The notes: generated by a model from the letters alone, not told the origin. Positions 1 through 9,049 are shown, numbered from the stretch's first letter. The stretch: 64,000 nt of DNA from an uncultured Eggerthellaceae bacterium (GCA_934668515.1 CAKUNS010000001.1:56206-120205), one strand, 5' to 3'. A program made the numbers and translations.

Positions 1-1
1 T

Positions 2-97
2 GTGTGCAAGGCCCTGAAGGGTGCCTTCTCCATTAGGCGTAGGGTCGAGCTTGGCTCCGGTCCGAGCGTCTACTACATCATCAAGGCTGGTGAGTAA
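2..97 (+). CDS. C-terminal end of an iron-sulfur ferredoxin subunit, probably DsrO (5' end outside window)
   Basis: An open frame enters from the left edge and ends with TAA at 95-97, two bases before the dsrP start. The last residues read RVELGSGPSVYYIIKAGE. Ferredoxin subunits of the HybA/NrfC/DsrO type often end in a similar 'LGTxPxVYY' tail, and DsrO normally precedes DsrP in dsrMKJOP operons. The call is therefore inferred from tail shape and position; none of the 4Fe-4S cysteine motifs is inside the window. Confidence 0.55.
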   Translation: MCKALKGAFSIRRRVELGSGPSVYYIIKAGE

Positions 98-99
98 GA

Positions 100-1290
100 A
101 TGATCGAGAAGATTTTCCACGGCGGTAAGCTTTACTGGGGCTGGATTTGCTTCCTGCTGGTCTGCATCGGTATCGGTGTAGTCGCTTATGCGAATCAGCT
201 TCAGAACGGCCTGATCCTCACCGGCATGAGCCGCGACGTCAGCTGGGGTCTCTATATCGCCCAGTTCACGTTCTTCGTCGGCGTTGCTGCTTCGGGCGTT
301 ATGGTAGCCATTCCGTTCTATCTGCATAACTACAAGGAGTTCGGCCCCATGCTGATCTTCGGCGAGTTCCTCGCTGTTGCAGCTGTTCTGGTTGCCCTCC
401 TGTTCGTTATCACCGACCTTGGTTATCCACAGCGTTTGTTTAACGTTATCCTGTATCCGTCTCCGCACTCCATCCTGTTCTTCGACATGTGCGTCCTTTC
501 TTCGTACCTGATCGTGAACATCATCGTGGGCTGGGCGGCCATTTACTGCGAGCGTAAGCAGATCCCGCCTTTCAAGTGGGCTAAGGTTCTGGCAATCATC
601 GCAATCCCGCTGGCTATCGGCATCCATACCGTTACCGCATTCATCTACATCGGCAACCCGGGCCGTGCATATTGGGGTTCCGCAATCGTCGTCGGCCGCT
701 TCCTATCTTCGGCCTTCGCTGCTGGTCCTGCTCTGCTGATCATGGTTTGCTTCATCATGAGGAAGTTCACGAACTTTGACATTTCCGAGAAGGCTCTAAA
801 CTCCTTCGGCAAGATCGTTGCCTATGCAATGAGCGTCAACATCTTCTTCTTCCTGCTTGAGATCTTTGCCAGCTTCTATCCCAATAGCCCGCATCATATG
901 GCTCCCATTGAGTACCTGTTCTTTGGTCTTAATGGCATCAACCAGCTTGGGCCCTTCATGTGGGTGGCAACCGTATGCGCCTTCGTCGGCGTTGCCCTGC
1001 TCATCGTTCCGAAGTGGCGCAAACAGCACAAAACCCTCTTCGCTGGTCTGTTCCTGGTCTTCCTGGCCTGCTGGATCGACAAGGGTCTTGGCTTCACCCT
1101 CGGTGGTTTCACGCCCACCGTTTTCGGCACCGTTGTTGATTACATCCCGAACCCCAATGAGATTTGCGTTATCATCGGCGTGTTCGCTATCGGCGCATTG
1201 GTTCTTACGCTTCTGTACAAGATCGTTATCGGCGTTCGCAACGATAACGCTCAGGGCGCTAAGAAGCTTTCCGAGGTTGCCGGTCATTAA
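100..1290 (+). CDS. dsrP: DsrP, NrfD-family integral membrane subunit of the Dsr respiratory complex
   Basis: The product is 396 residues and consists almost entirely of hydrophobic segments, about ten predicted membrane spans, beginning near residue 15. This matches the NrfD/DsrP family, which exchanges electrons with the menaquinone pool and passes them to or from a ferredoxin partner. The upstream DsrO-like tail and the downstream dsrC fit a dsrMKJOP-dsrC arrangement, so the likely role is electron delivery toward DsrC trisulfide during sulfite reduction. The ATG at 100 sits two bases after the preceding stop, consistent with translational coupling. A PSR/Nrf-type NrfD of another complex is the alternative, but the adjoining dsrC makes that less likely. 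Confidence 0.85.
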   Translation: MIEKIFHGGKLYWGWICFLLVCIGIGVVAYANQLQNGLILTGMSRDVSWGLYIAQFTFFVGVAASGVMVAIPFYLHNYKEFGPMLIFGEFLAVAAVLVALLFVITDLGYPQRLFNVILYPSPHSILFFDMCVLSSYLIVNIIVGWAAIYCERKQIPPFKWAKVLAIIAIPLAIGIHTVTAFIYIGNPGRAYWGSAIVVGRFLSSAFAAGPALLIMVCFIMRKFTNFDISEKALNSFGKIVAYAMSVNIFFFLLEIFASFYPNSPHHMAPIEYLFFGLNGINQLGPFMWVATVCAFVGVALLIVPKWRKQHKTLFAGLFLVFLACWIDKGLGFTLGGFTPTVFGTVVDYIPNPNEICVIIGVFAIGALVLTLLYKIVIGVRNDNAQGAKKLSEVAGH

Positions 1291-1312
1291 TGCTGCAGAT
1301 GCGTTAAAATAG

Positions 1313-1340
1313 CACCCGTGCGTCCAAGTGGCGCACGGTG
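1313..1340 (+). promoter_or_regulatory. Hairpin in the dsrP-dsrC gap
   Basis: CACC(C)GTGCG pairs with CGCACGGTG across a 9-base loop, with one bulged C. No T-tract follows, so it does not look like a classical terminator. It may be a processing or stability element that lets dsrC be expressed at a different level from the membrane genes. This is inference from shape only. Confidence 0.35.
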
Positions 1341-1422
1341 TGTTATCATCATTAGCAATTCGCCGTGTTAAAGCGGCTGGATGCAGAAATATAGGCTGAG
1401 TGTTATAAGAAAAGGAGTGAAC

Positions 1423-1737
1423 ATGGCTGATATTCAAGTAGGCGATCGCACCATCGCTCTTGATGAGGACGGCTTCCTGGTGGATCCCGCAGATTGGGAC
1501 GAGCAGGTCGCTGAAGCTCTCGCCAAGTCCGAGGAAGTCGAGCTCACCGATGCTCACTGGGCAGTCATCAACTACCTCCGTCAGTACTATGCTGACTTCG
1601 GTACCGCCCCGATGGTTCGTAAGATGCTGCGCGACACCAAGCTGTCGAACGGCGAGATGTACGAGCTGTTCCCCAGCGGCCCCGGCAAGGGAGCTTGCAA
1701 AATCGCTGGCCTCATGAAGCCGACGGGTTGCGTCTAA
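1423..1737 (+). CDS. dsrC: DsrC, sulfur-carrier protein of dissimilatory sulfite reduction
   Basis: The product is 104 residues with the DsrC/TusE fold pattern. The flexible C-terminal arm carries both conserved cysteines: Cys92 and the penultimate Cys103, spaced CX10C, with sequence ACKIAGLMKPTGCV. TusE proteins used for tRNA thiolation keep only the penultimate cysteine, so two cysteines point to a true DsrC that carries sulfite-derived sulfur as a trisulfide between DsrAB and the membrane complex. The ATG at 1423 is preceded by AAGGAG at 1412-1417; an upstream in-frame ATG at 1381 lacks such a site. It is flanked by dsrP and a DsrN/CobB-like gene. Confidence 0.92.
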   Translation: MADIQVGDRTIALDEDGFLVDPADWDEQVAEALAKSEEVELTDAHWAVINYLRQYYADFGTAPMVRKMLRDTKLSNGEMYELFPSGPGKGACKIAGLMKPTGCV

Positions 1738-1772
1738 GTCTTAATCAAGGCTTTGATGGGTTATCGCCTGTT

Positions 1773-3236
1773 ATGTCTAACGGTCTTGCTGTGAATTCTG
1801 TTATGGGAGGGGTACGTCCTCTGCCGCGTCTTATGATTGCGGCTCCTAGCGGAAGAAGCGGCAAGACCGTTTCTACTATGGGCATTATGCGGGCATTAAC
1901 GTCAACTGGGATCGATGTACGCCCTTTTAAAAAGGGTCCCGACTACATCGATCCCAGTTGGCATTTTCTTGCCTGCGGAAAGCCGTCGCGCAACCTCGAT
2001 CCTAAGTTCATGGATGAGGCGACTATGCGTGATGTCTTGGCCGATGCGGCCGATGGCGGCGATATCGCTATCATCGAGGCTGCGATGGGCTTTTACGACG
2101 GCTCCGACCTTGAAGGGTCCAGCTCTTCGGCAAATGTGGCCAAGGCAACGGGCACACCTGTCATCTTGGTCATCGACGCTACGCGCATGACTCGTACGGT
2201 TGCGGCCTTGGTTATGGGCTGCATGCACTTCGATCCTGAGGTGAACATCGCGGGCGTCATCGTCAATCATGTTCGCGGTAAGCGCCACGCCACACGCATT
2301 CGCGAAGCTGTCGAACACTACTGCGGCATCCCTGTTGTCGGAATGATTCCCGAGAGTGAAAAGCTCATTATTCCCGACAGGCATCTGGGTTTGGTCAACG
2401 CACCCGAATTCGACGACCTTGACGAGTTTTTCGACGGGGTGGCCGAAGTTATTCGCGAGAACGTTAACCTCGATTTGCTCATATCCATTGCACAAAGCGC
2501 CCCTGCGTTAGAGGCTCATCCAGTTAAGTTCCCGGTTGCGGCCAGCATCGAAGCTGGAGCCGATCGCGTGAAGATTGCGGTTGTGCGCGATAGGGCGTTC
2601 AACTTCTACTATCAAGAGAACTTACAGGCGCTGGAGCAAGCCGGGGCGGACCTTGTTTTCGTCGACGCGCTTAACGATGTCGAGCTGCCTTCGGACATCG
2701 ATGGCCTGTACATCGGTGGAGGGTTCCCAGAATCCTACGCGCAGCAGCTGCAAGACAACGCGAGCTTCCGCCGAAGCGTTTTTGCCGCAATCGATGATGG
2801 CATTGCATGCTCGGCTGAGTGCGGTGGCTTGATGTTCCTTTCTCGTCAGCTTTTGATCGGGGGCGGCTCCTTCGATATGGTCGGTGCGTTCGGCTTCGAC
2901 GTGCAGATGATGGAAGAGCGTCAGGCTCACGGCTACGAAATCGCCCGTGTGAACGCCAGCCATCCTTGGCTTGCGGAAGGAACAAAGATCGTCGGACACG
3001 AGCATCATCATTCGCGCGTGCTCGACATGGGTGAAGGTCAACCGTTTGCGTTCGATATCACGCGCGGTAAGGGAACCTTCGGAAAACAGGACGGCGTTTG
3101 CCGAAATCGCACGGTTGCGGGTTATTTGCACGTTAACGCCATCGCTTCACCGCAATGGGCGCTCGGATTCGTCGATGCGGCGGTAGAATATCGAAGCCAG
3201 CGTTTGATTCGTGAAAGGAAAACGGGAGAGAGATGA
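1773..3236 (+). CDS. dsrN: DsrN/CobB-type glutamine-dependent amidase (siroheme or cobyrinate a,c-diamide synthase)
   Basis: About 487 residues. The N-terminal half has a P-loop of the dethiobiotin-synthetase/CobB type (APSGRSGKTVST) followed by KKGPDYIDPS. The C-terminal half is a class I glutamine amidotransferase with nucleophile Cys350 in AECGGLM. The family adds amide groups from glutamine, with ATP, to tetrapyrrole carboxylates. CobB does this for cobyrinate; DsrN does it for siroheme in sulfite reducers. Position directly after dsrC and directly before the siroheme genes, with no other corrin-ring genes nearby, favours DsrN. The start is uncertain: no clear Shine-Dalgarno is seen before 1773, and in-frame starts at 1791, 1803 or 1833 are possible. 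Its stop overlaps the next ATG. Confidence 0.8.
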   Translation: MSNGLAVNSVMGGVRPLPRLMIAAPSGRSGKTVSTMGIMRALTSTGIDVRPFKKGPDYIDPSWHFLACGKPSRNLDPKFMDEATMRDVLADAADGGDIAIIEAAMGFYDGSDLEGSSSSANVAKATGTPVILVIDATRMTRTVAALVMGCMHFDPEVNIAGVIVNHVRGKRHATRIREAVEHYCGIPVVGMIPESEKLIIPDRHLGLVNAPEFDDLDEFFDGVAEVIRENVNLDLLISIAQSAPALEAHPVKFPVAASIEAGADRVKIAVVRDRAFNFYYQENLQALEQAGADLVFVDALNDVELPSDIDGLYIGGGFPESYAQQLQDNASFRRSVFAAIDDGIACSAECGGLMFLSRQLLIGGGSFDMVGAFGFDVQMMEERQAHGYEIARVNASHPWLAEGTKIVGHEHHHSRVLDMGEGQPFAFDITRGKGTFGKQDGVCRNRTVAGYLHVNAIASPQWALGFVDAAVEYRSQRLIRERKTGER

Positions 3237-3985
3237 CGAACACTGAAGCTGGAAACGCGGGTCCTCTTGAGTGCGTTGCCGGTGAAGCTGCTTCGTCGCT
3301 CGGGCATTCTGCCAAGGTCCTTCCCGCGATGCATGCCCATGCGGGCTATGCCCTGTTCCTCGATCTTACCGATCGTCTTGTCGTCGTCATCGGCGGCGGT
3401 ACCATCGCTCAGCATAAGGTTGAAACGGTCATTCCATTCGGAGCGCGAATCGTTGTCGTTTCTCCGCACATCACCGACGGTCTTCGAGAGCTTGCCGAAA
3501 ACGGCGCCTTGGAATGGGTCCCCCGCGAATATCACGAGGGCGACCTTAAGGACGCGCGCCTGGTGTTCTCTGCTTGTGGTGTACCGAGCGTAGATGATGC
3601 CGTACGTGAGGAAGCTCTTCGCGAACGCGCACTTATCAACGTCGTTGACGTGCCCGCCAAGTGCGAGTTCATCGTGCCAAGCACAGTCGATCGCGGGCCA
3701 TTGCGCATCGCGGTCAGCACCAGCGGGTGCGCGCCGACCGAAGCCAAGCGCATCCGCCGCAAGCTCGAGAACGACTTCGATGAAAGCTGGGAGCCGTATC
3801 TTCAACTGATGCAGAGTTTCCGCGCACTGGTGAAAACCAGGATCCTCGAATCTGACGAAGCCAGGAAGCCCGTCTTCGAGGCGGCAACGCAAGCCGGATG
3901 GCGCGAGCGTTTGGCGGCTGGCGAGAACATCACGCCTGAACAGGCTTATGCCGAGGCGATTGAAAAAGCAGGGGTGAACTTATGA
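3233..3985 (+). CDS. Precorrin-2 dehydrogenase / sirohydrochlorin ferrochelatase (Met8/CysG-N type)
   Basis: The 250-residue product has an NAD-binding core (LVVVIGGGTIAQHK, near residues 48-61) and the STSGCAPT-containing dimerisation region typical of the CysG N-terminal/Met8 family. It oxidises precorrin-2 to sirohydrochlorin and may insert iron to give siroheme. About 35 residues precede the conserved start of the domain, so the N-terminus is longer than usual. The ATG overlaps the dsrN stop (ATGA at 3233-3236) and its own stop overlaps the hemA start, indicating one translationally coupled operon. The methylated substrate would come from the CobA half of the cobA-hemD product downstream. 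Confidence 0.88.
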   Translation: MTNTEAGNAGPLECVAGEAASSLGHSAKVLPAMHAHAGYALFLDLTDRLVVVIGGGTIAQHKVETVIPFGARIVVVSPHITDGLRELAENGALEWVPREYHEGDLKDARLVFSACGVPSVDDAVREEALRERALINVVDVPAKCEFIVPSTVDRGPLRIAVSTSGCAPTEAKRIRRKLENDFDESWEPYLQLMQSFRALVKTRILESDEARKPVFEAATQAGWRERLAAGENITPEQAYAEAIEKAGVNL

Positions 3986-5280
3986 ACATCTGCGTAGTCG
4001 GGTTGAACCACACCACAGCCGGGGTCGAGCTTCGCGGCAGAACCTCGTTCCGCAAGAGCGAGATGAAACGCCAGCTCAATCAGCTGTGTTCTTACGCGAA
4101 CATCGACGGCGCGGTAATCGTGAGCACGTGCAACCGCACTGAGATATACGTTTCCACGCCCAACCCCGAAGATGCGCTTGCCGAGGTGAAGACCTTCCTG
4201 CTCGTCGAGAAGAACGTCACTCCCGAAGAGCTTGAGCGCAGTCTGTATGCCAAAGTTGGCAGGGAGGCGATCGAGCATCTGTTCATCGTCGTCGCGTCAC
4301 TCGATTCGATGGTTTTGGGCGAGCAGCAGATCATAGGCCAGATGCGCACCGCATTCAAAGAGGCCAGCCACGCCGGGTGCGTGAACATGGTTCTTACGCG
4401 CCTGTTCCGTCAAGCAATGGAATGCGGCAAGCGCGTGCGCAGCCAGACGATGATCTCGGAAAGCCATGTCAGTGTTTCCACGGTTGCCATCGATATTGCC
4501 AAGCGCGCGTTCGACGACTTCGCGGACAAGACGGTGCTGGTCGTTGGCGCAGGCGAGGCAAGCGAACTTGCGGCTCGTTACTTGAAGGAACAAGGCGTCG
4601 AAGCGTTCATTGTCAGCAGCCGCACCCGCGAACACGCCATCGTGCTTGCCGAGGAGCTTGGCGGTGTAGCCCGTCGTTTCGAAGACCTGAAGCAGCTGGT
4701 TAACGAGGCCGACATCATCGTGTCGGGTACGGCGGCGACACGCTACGTCATCACGCCGGACATGTTCGATGGCACTCAGCGCGACAAGGTGCTCATCCTG
4801 GACATCGCCATTCCGCGTGACGTCGACCCCGCCTGCTCTGAGGTGAAGGGCGTCATCGTTCGCGACCTTGACGACATCGGCAGGGAGATCGGCCAGAACA
4901 AGGACAGCCGTTCCTTGGCGGCCGAGCAGGCCCGCGCAATCGTCGCCGAGGAGACCGAGGCGTTCTTGGATTGGTCGGCGGGTTACGCGGTCACGCCTCT
5001 TATCAAGGCCATCCGTCTTGATGCCGAACGTATTCGCCAGCAAGAGGTCAAGCATCTGCTTCGCACGCTTGACGTGGAGCTTTCCGAAAAGGATCTGGAA
5101 AGCCTGGAGTGCGCGACCAGCGCTATCGTGAAGAAGATCCTGCATGAGCCGACGGTGCGCATCCGTGAGAGCGCGAGCGCGCATTCTGAATATGAAACCA
5201 TCGACGCGGCGCGTTATTTGTTTGACGTTCCGCAGGCAAATATCAAGAACGACGCCAAACAAGGGGCGATGAACCAGTGA
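3982..5280 (+). CDS. hemA: Glutamyl-tRNA reductase
   Basis: The 432-residue product starts MNICVVGLNH and carries the active-site Cys50 in STCNRTEIY, which forms the thioester with glutamate from Glu-tRNA. Further on are the LGEQQI motif and the NADPH-binding VLVVGAGEASELA, then a C-terminal dimerisation helix region. It performs the first committed step of the C5 pathway, making glutamate-1-semialdehyde for HemL. The start overlaps the previous stop by 4 bases and the 3' end overlaps the hemC GTG. Full length for the family. Confidence 0.95.
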   Translation: MNICVVGLNHTTAGVELRGRTSFRKSEMKRQLNQLCSYANIDGAVIVSTCNRTEIYVSTPNPEDALAEVKTFLLVEKNVTPEELERSLYAKVGREAIEHLFIVVASLDSMVLGEQQIIGQMRTAFKEASHAGCVNMVLTRLFRQAMECGKRVRSQTMISESHVSVSTVAIDIAKRAFDDFADKTVLVVGAGEASELAARYLKEQGVEAFIVSSRTREHAIVLAEELGGVARRFEDLKQLVNEADIIVSGTAATRYVITPDMFDGTQRDKVLILDIAIPRDVDPACSEVKGVIVRDLDDIGREIGQNKDSRSLAAEQARAIVAEETEAFLDWSAGYAVTPLIKAIRLDAERIRQQEVKHLLRTLDVELSEKDLESLECATSAIVKKILHEPTVRIRESASAHSEYETIDAARYLFDVPQANIKNDAKQGAMNQ

Positions 5281-6209
5281 GGAAGATCATCATCGGAAGC
5301 AGAGGCAGCAAGCTGGCCCTGTACCAGTCCAATCTTGTGAAAGGCCTGCTTGAGCAGGCCGAGCCTGGACTGACCTGCGAGGTTCGCATCATTCACACGA
5401 AGGGCGACAAGATCCTTGATGTGGCTCTTTCGAAAATCGGCGACAAAGGCCTGTTCACGAAAGAGCTTGAGCGTGCCTTGCTCGACGGTGAAGTCGATCT
5501 GTGCGTCCATTCCACCAAGGACATGCCTACGGCGCTGCCCGAAGGTCTTGCCATCATGGGCATGCCTAAGCGTGCGAACGCCCAGGATGCCATCATCTCG
5601 AGCACGCCTGGCCTGACCGTTGACTCGCTTCCTCAGGGTGCCCGCGTTGCGACGGGCAGCCTGCGTCGTGTGGCCCAGCTGCTGCGTCGTCGTTCCGACA
5701 TTGAGGCGTGCGAGATTCGCGGCAACGTCGATTCGCGTGTGAAGCGCGTGCTTGACGGCGAGTTCGACGCGGGCATTCTGGCTGCTGCAGGCGTTGAACG
5801 CCTGGGTCTTCAGGATGCCGTATCGAGCAACATCCCGACTGATGTTCTTATCCCTGCTGCAGGTCAGGGCGCCATCGCCATTGAGGCGCGCCAGAACGAC
5901 GCAGAGATCGCGGCCCTTCTTGAGAAGATCACCGACCGCGACACGTTGCGTGCGGTTACGGCCGAGCGCTTCGTTCTGGGCGCTCTTGAGGGTGGCTGCC
6001 AGGTTCCCATGGGCATTCATGCCGAGATCGACGGCGACGTCATGGACCTGTGCGCCTTCGTGGCAAGCCTTGATGGTACAAAATACGTCGAGGCTCGTGC
6101 AAAGGGCGACGCGAACGATCCCAAGGGGTTGGGGCAGGTCGTTGTCGATGACTTGGTGGGCAAGGGTGCTCGCCAGATTTTGGATGAGATCATGGGGGAA
6201 GCTGAATGA
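5277..6209 (+). CDS. hemC: Porphobilinogen deaminase (hydroxymethylbilane synthase)
   Basis: The 310-residue product begins KIIIGSRGSKLALYQ, contains HSTKDMPT and GNVDSRV, and has the dipyrromethane-attaching Cys241 in EGGCQVPMG. It condenses four porphobilinogens into hydroxymethylbilane, the substrate of the HemD half of the next gene. Translation starts at GTG 5277 inside the hemA stop (GTGA), and the stop overlaps the following ATG. It is a full-length member of its family. Confidence 0.96.
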   Translation: MRKIIIGSRGSKLALYQSNLVKGLLEQAEPGLTCEVRIIHTKGDKILDVALSKIGDKGLFTKELERALLDGEVDLCVHSTKDMPTALPEGLAIMGMPKRANAQDAIISSTPGLTVDSLPQGARVATGSLRRVAQLLRRRSDIEACEIRGNVDSRVKRVLDGEFDAGILAAAGVERLGLQDAVSSNIPTDVLIPAAGQGAIAIEARQNDAEIAALLEKITDRDTLRAVTAERFVLGALEGGCQVPMGIHAEIDGDVMDLCAFVASLDGTKYVEARAKGDANDPKGLGQVVVDDLVGKGARQILDEIMGEAE

Positions 6210-7780
6210 GCAACGAAACGAACAAGTTTCAGGGCGTGAGCGCCGCCATGGTCTACCTGGTGGGAGCCGGTCCTGGTGACCCGGGCTTGCTGACCTTGCG
6301 TGCGCAGGAATTGCTCTCAAACGCCGACGAGGTTATTTACGACTACCTGGCCTCGGATGCAGTCATGCGTTTCGCGCGGCCCGAAGCCAAGAAGATCTTC
6401 GTGGGCAAGAAGGGCTTCTCGAATCACGTTACGCAGGAAGAGATCAACGCGCTGTTGGTTGCCGAAGCTCTTGCGCGGCCCGGCGCGAACATCGTTCGCC
6501 TGAAGGGCGGCGATCCGTTCGTCTTCGGTCGCGGCGGCGAGGAAGCGCTCGAGCTTGTTGCGAACGGCATTAGCTTTGAGGTGGTGCCCGGCATCACGGC
6601 CGGTGTTGCCGCATGTGCCTATGCGGGCATCCCCGTCACTCATCGTGGGTTGGCAAGCGCCGTTACCTTGGTGACCGGTCACGAGACTCCCGACAAGTCC
6701 GAAAGCGCCATTAATTGGGAATCGTTCGCGCAAAATGCGGGTACGCTGTGCTTCTATATGGGCGTGCGCGATCTTCCCCGCATCGTCGAGCGCTTGGTTC
6801 ATTTCGGCAGGCCCGAGAACACGCCCGTCGCGCTTGTTCGCTGGGGCACCACGCCCGAACAAGAGGTTCTTTCGGGGACGCTGGGCGATATCGTCGAGAA
6901 GGTGGAAAAAGCCCAGTTCAAGGCTCCGGCCATCATCGTTGTCGGCGATGCCGTCACGCTGCGCGGCAAGCTTGCGTGGTTCGACGTCAGGCCGCTGTTC
7001 GGCAAGCGCATCGCGGTCACGCGCTCTCGCGAGCAGGCGTCGGCTTTGTCGTCCCGCCTTCGCGATCTGGGCGCCGACCCTGTTGAGTTCCCTGTCATCA
7101 AAACGGTCGCGCGCCCGGTCGATGGCACGATCGAGGCTGCTGCCGATTCCCTTGGCTCGTACGATTGGGTCGTGTTCACGTCTGCGAACGGCGTTAACAG
7201 CTTCTTCGAGCAGCTCGATGTGATGGGGAAGGATGCCCGCGCGTTCGGCGGCGCCAAGGTATGCGCCATCGGGCCGGCCACGGCTCAGCTCCTTGCCGAT
7301 CGCGGCATCAGGGCGGATGTCGTTCCGCCGCGTTTCGTTGCCGAGTCGGTTGCCGAAACGCTGATCGACGAAGGCGTTGGCAAGGGAAGCCGCGTGCTTG
7401 TCCTGCGTGCCGCCGTCGCTCGTGACGCGATGATCGACTCCCTGCGTGAACAAGGCGCCGAGGTTGACGTGGTTGCCGTGTACGATACCGTCATGCCCGA
7501 CGAAGCCGATCAGGTGAAGCGCATGCGCGCCCTGCTTGAAGAGGGCTCGCTTGATGCAGTGACCTTCACGTCGTCTTCGACTGTGCGCAATTTCTGCTCG
7601 ATGCTGTCCGACGATATGGGCGTTGATTCGTTCGCGAAGGCCATGGAAGGCGTTGCCTGCTTGAGCATCGGACCGATCACCTCGCAGACGATGCGCGATT
7701 CCGGCTTGACCGTGACTGCCGAGGCCGCCGAGTATACCATCCCCGGCTTGGTTCAGGTGGTTGGCGAGACGTTCGCTTAA
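6206..7780 (+). CDS. cobA-hemD: Fused uroporphyrinogen-III C-methyltransferase and uroporphyrinogen-III synthase
   Basis: 524 residues in two domains. Residues about 12-255 are a SUMT methyltransferase (VYLVGAGPGDPGLLTLRA, KGGDPFVFGRGGEE, PGITAGVAACAYAGIPVTHR). Residues about 262-520 are HemD (RIAVTRSREQ, VVFTSANGV, AVYDT, VTFTSSSTV). The enzyme closes the ring to uroporphyrinogen III and methylates it twice to precorrin-2, so this step commits flux to siroheme or cobalamin. Fusions in this order are known in Gram-positive bacteria. The ATGA overlap with hemC places it as the last gene of this coupled run; a terminator-like hairpin follows at 7937. Confidence 0.95.
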   Translation: MSNETNKFQGVSAAMVYLVGAGPGDPGLLTLRAQELLSNADEVIYDYLASDAVMRFARPEAKKIFVGKKGFSNHVTQEEINALLVAEALARPGANIVRLKGGDPFVFGRGGEEALELVANGISFEVVPGITAGVAACAYAGIPVTHRGLASAVTLVTGHETPDKSESAINWESFAQNAGTLCFYMGVRDLPRIVERLVHFGRPENTPVALVRWGTTPEQEVLSGTLGDIVEKVEKAQFKAPAIIVVGDAVTLRGKLAWFDVRPLFGKRIAVTRSREQASALSSRLRDLGADPVEFPVIKTVARPVDGTIEAAADSLGSYDWVVFTSANGVNSFFEQLDVMGKDARAFGGAKVCAIGPATAQLLADRGIRADVVPPRFVAESVAETLIDEGVGKGSRVLVLRAAVARDAMIDSLREQGAEVDVVAVYDTVMPDEADQVKRMRALLEEGSLDAVTFTSSSTVRNFCSMLSDDMGVDSFAKAMEGVACLSIGPITSQTMRDSGLTVTAEAAEYTIPGLVQVVGETFA

Positions 7781-7936
7781 TCGCCGGTGCGAGGTGTCGC
7801 TGCGGTGAAGTTGCCGCTACGAGGCCGTCAAGACGACGATCTTATCAGTTTCGTGGCCACGGGCTACTGCTGGAAGCGAGCCGTAGCTTCGCCGTCTGAT
7901 TTTCATTGAAGGCGCCTCGCACTCGGTTGTTCGTTT

Positions 7937-7970
7937 GAAGCTTCGGTGCCAACCGGAGCTTCGCTTTTTC
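7937..7970 (+). terminator. Intrinsic terminator or attenuator between cobA-hemD and hemB
   Basis: GAAGCTTCGG (7937-7946) pairs with CCGGAGCTTC (7953-7962) across a 6-base loop and is followed by GCTTTTTC. It lies only about 50 bases before the hemB start, leaving little room for a separate promoter, so partial read-through or attenuation is possible. Confidence 0.65.
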
Positions 7971-8019
7971 TGAGCGGTAAACTCGAACATGAAGAAAGAG
8001 ATCCAAGGAGGAGACACTC

Positions 8020-9006
8020 ATGGAGTATGGCAAGTTCCCGACATATCGTCCGCGCCGCATGCGCGAGAACGAGACGGTCCGCCAGTTCATTCGCGAGACC
8101 GAGCTTTCCGCGAAGGACTTCATCTATCCGCTGTTCGTGAAGCCCGGTACGGGCCATCATGACGAGATTCCCAGCATGCCCGGCGTTTTCCAGGTGTCGC
8201 TTGATCTTCTTATGCCCGAGATCGACGAGCTGCTGAAGCTTGGCGTTACCAGCGTTTTGCTGTTCGGTCTTCCCGCGTCGAAGGATGAGGTTGGCTCTTC
8301 TGCGTGGGACGAGCACGGCGTGGTGCAGGATGCCATCCGCATCATCCGCGAGCAGGCTCCTGAGATGTTCGTCATCACCGACGTTTGCATGTGCGAGTAC
8401 ACCGATCACGGTCACTGCGGCAAGCTTGATCCCGACGGCTACGTGAACAACGACGCCACGCTTGAGCTGCTGTGCAATGAGGCGGTAAGCCACGCGAAAG
8501 CCGGCGCTCAGATGGTTGCCCCGTCTGACATGATGGACGGTCGCGTGGGCGCCATCCGCAAGGCCCTTGACGAGGCCGGTTTCGAGCGAATCCCCATCAT
8601 GAGCTACTCCACCAAGTACGCGAGCGGTTTCTACGGTCCGTTCCGCGATGCCGCCGACAGCGCTCCGGCGTTCGGCGACAGGCGCGCATATCAGATGGAC
8701 CCGGCCAACGCATCCGAGGGCGTGCGCGAGGCATGCTTCGACATCGCTGAGGGTGCTGATATGGTCATGGTGAAGCCTGCTCTTCCGTATCTGGACGTTC
8801 TGTACCGCGTGAAGAGCAAGACCGGTTTCCCCACGGTTGCCTACAACGTGTCGGGTGAGTACTCCATGGTGAAGGCCGCCGCTCAAAACGGCTGGATCGA
8901 CGAGAAGCGCGTTGTTTTGGAGCTGCTTACCAGCATCAAACGCGCTGGTGCCGACATGATCATCACGTACCATGCAAAGGAAGCCGCCCGCTGGCTTGCC
9001 GAGTAA
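8020..9006 (+). CDS. hemB: Delta-aminolevulinic acid dehydratase (porphobilinogen synthase)
   Basis: The 328-residue product has the zinc-type active-site triad in DVCMCEYTDHGHCG (Cys123, Cys125, Cys133), so it is the zinc-dependent class rather than the magnesium class. The Schiff-base lysine regions are also visible (MSYSTKYAS; MVKPALPYLD). It joins two aminolevulinates into porphobilinogen for HemC. The ATG at 8020 has a strong AAGGAGGAG just upstream. It sits between the coupled siroheme run and hemL; all steps from Glu-tRNA to uroporphyrinogen III are thus in one 7-kb block. Confidence 0.96.
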   Translation: MEYGKFPTYRPRRMRENETVRQFIRETELSAKDFIYPLFVKPGTGHHDEIPSMPGVFQVSLDLLMPEIDELLKLGVTSVLLFGLPASKDEVGSSAWDEHGVVQDAIRIIREQAPEMFVITDVCMCEYTDHGHCGKLDPDGYVNNDATLELLCNEAVSHAKAGAQMVAPSDMMDGRVGAIRKALDEAGFERIPIMSYSTKYASGFYGPFRDAADSAPAFGDRRAYQMDPANASEGVREACFDIAEGADMVMVKPALPYLDVLYRVKSKTGFPTVAYNVSGEYSMVKAAAQNGWIDEKRVVLELLTSIKRAGADMIITYHAKEAARWLAE

Positions 9007-9018
9007 AACGAACTGACG

Positions 9019-9049
9019 CGCGCTGGGTTCCGGTTGACGGGCCAGCGCG
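9019..9049 (+). promoter_or_regulatory. Hairpin after hemB
   Basis: CGCGCTGG (9019-9026) pairs with CCAGCGCG (9042-9049) over a 15-base loop. Few T residues follow, so it may act with the next hairpin or only as an mRNA 3' end stabiliser. Confidence 0.4.

Noticed and set aside
1773..3236. Assignment as a cobalamin gene (cobB) because of the CobB-like domains
   Set aside because: No other corrin-ring genes are nearby apart from the shared cobA step, while dsrC and siroheme genes flank it. DsrN is the better fit, though not proven.
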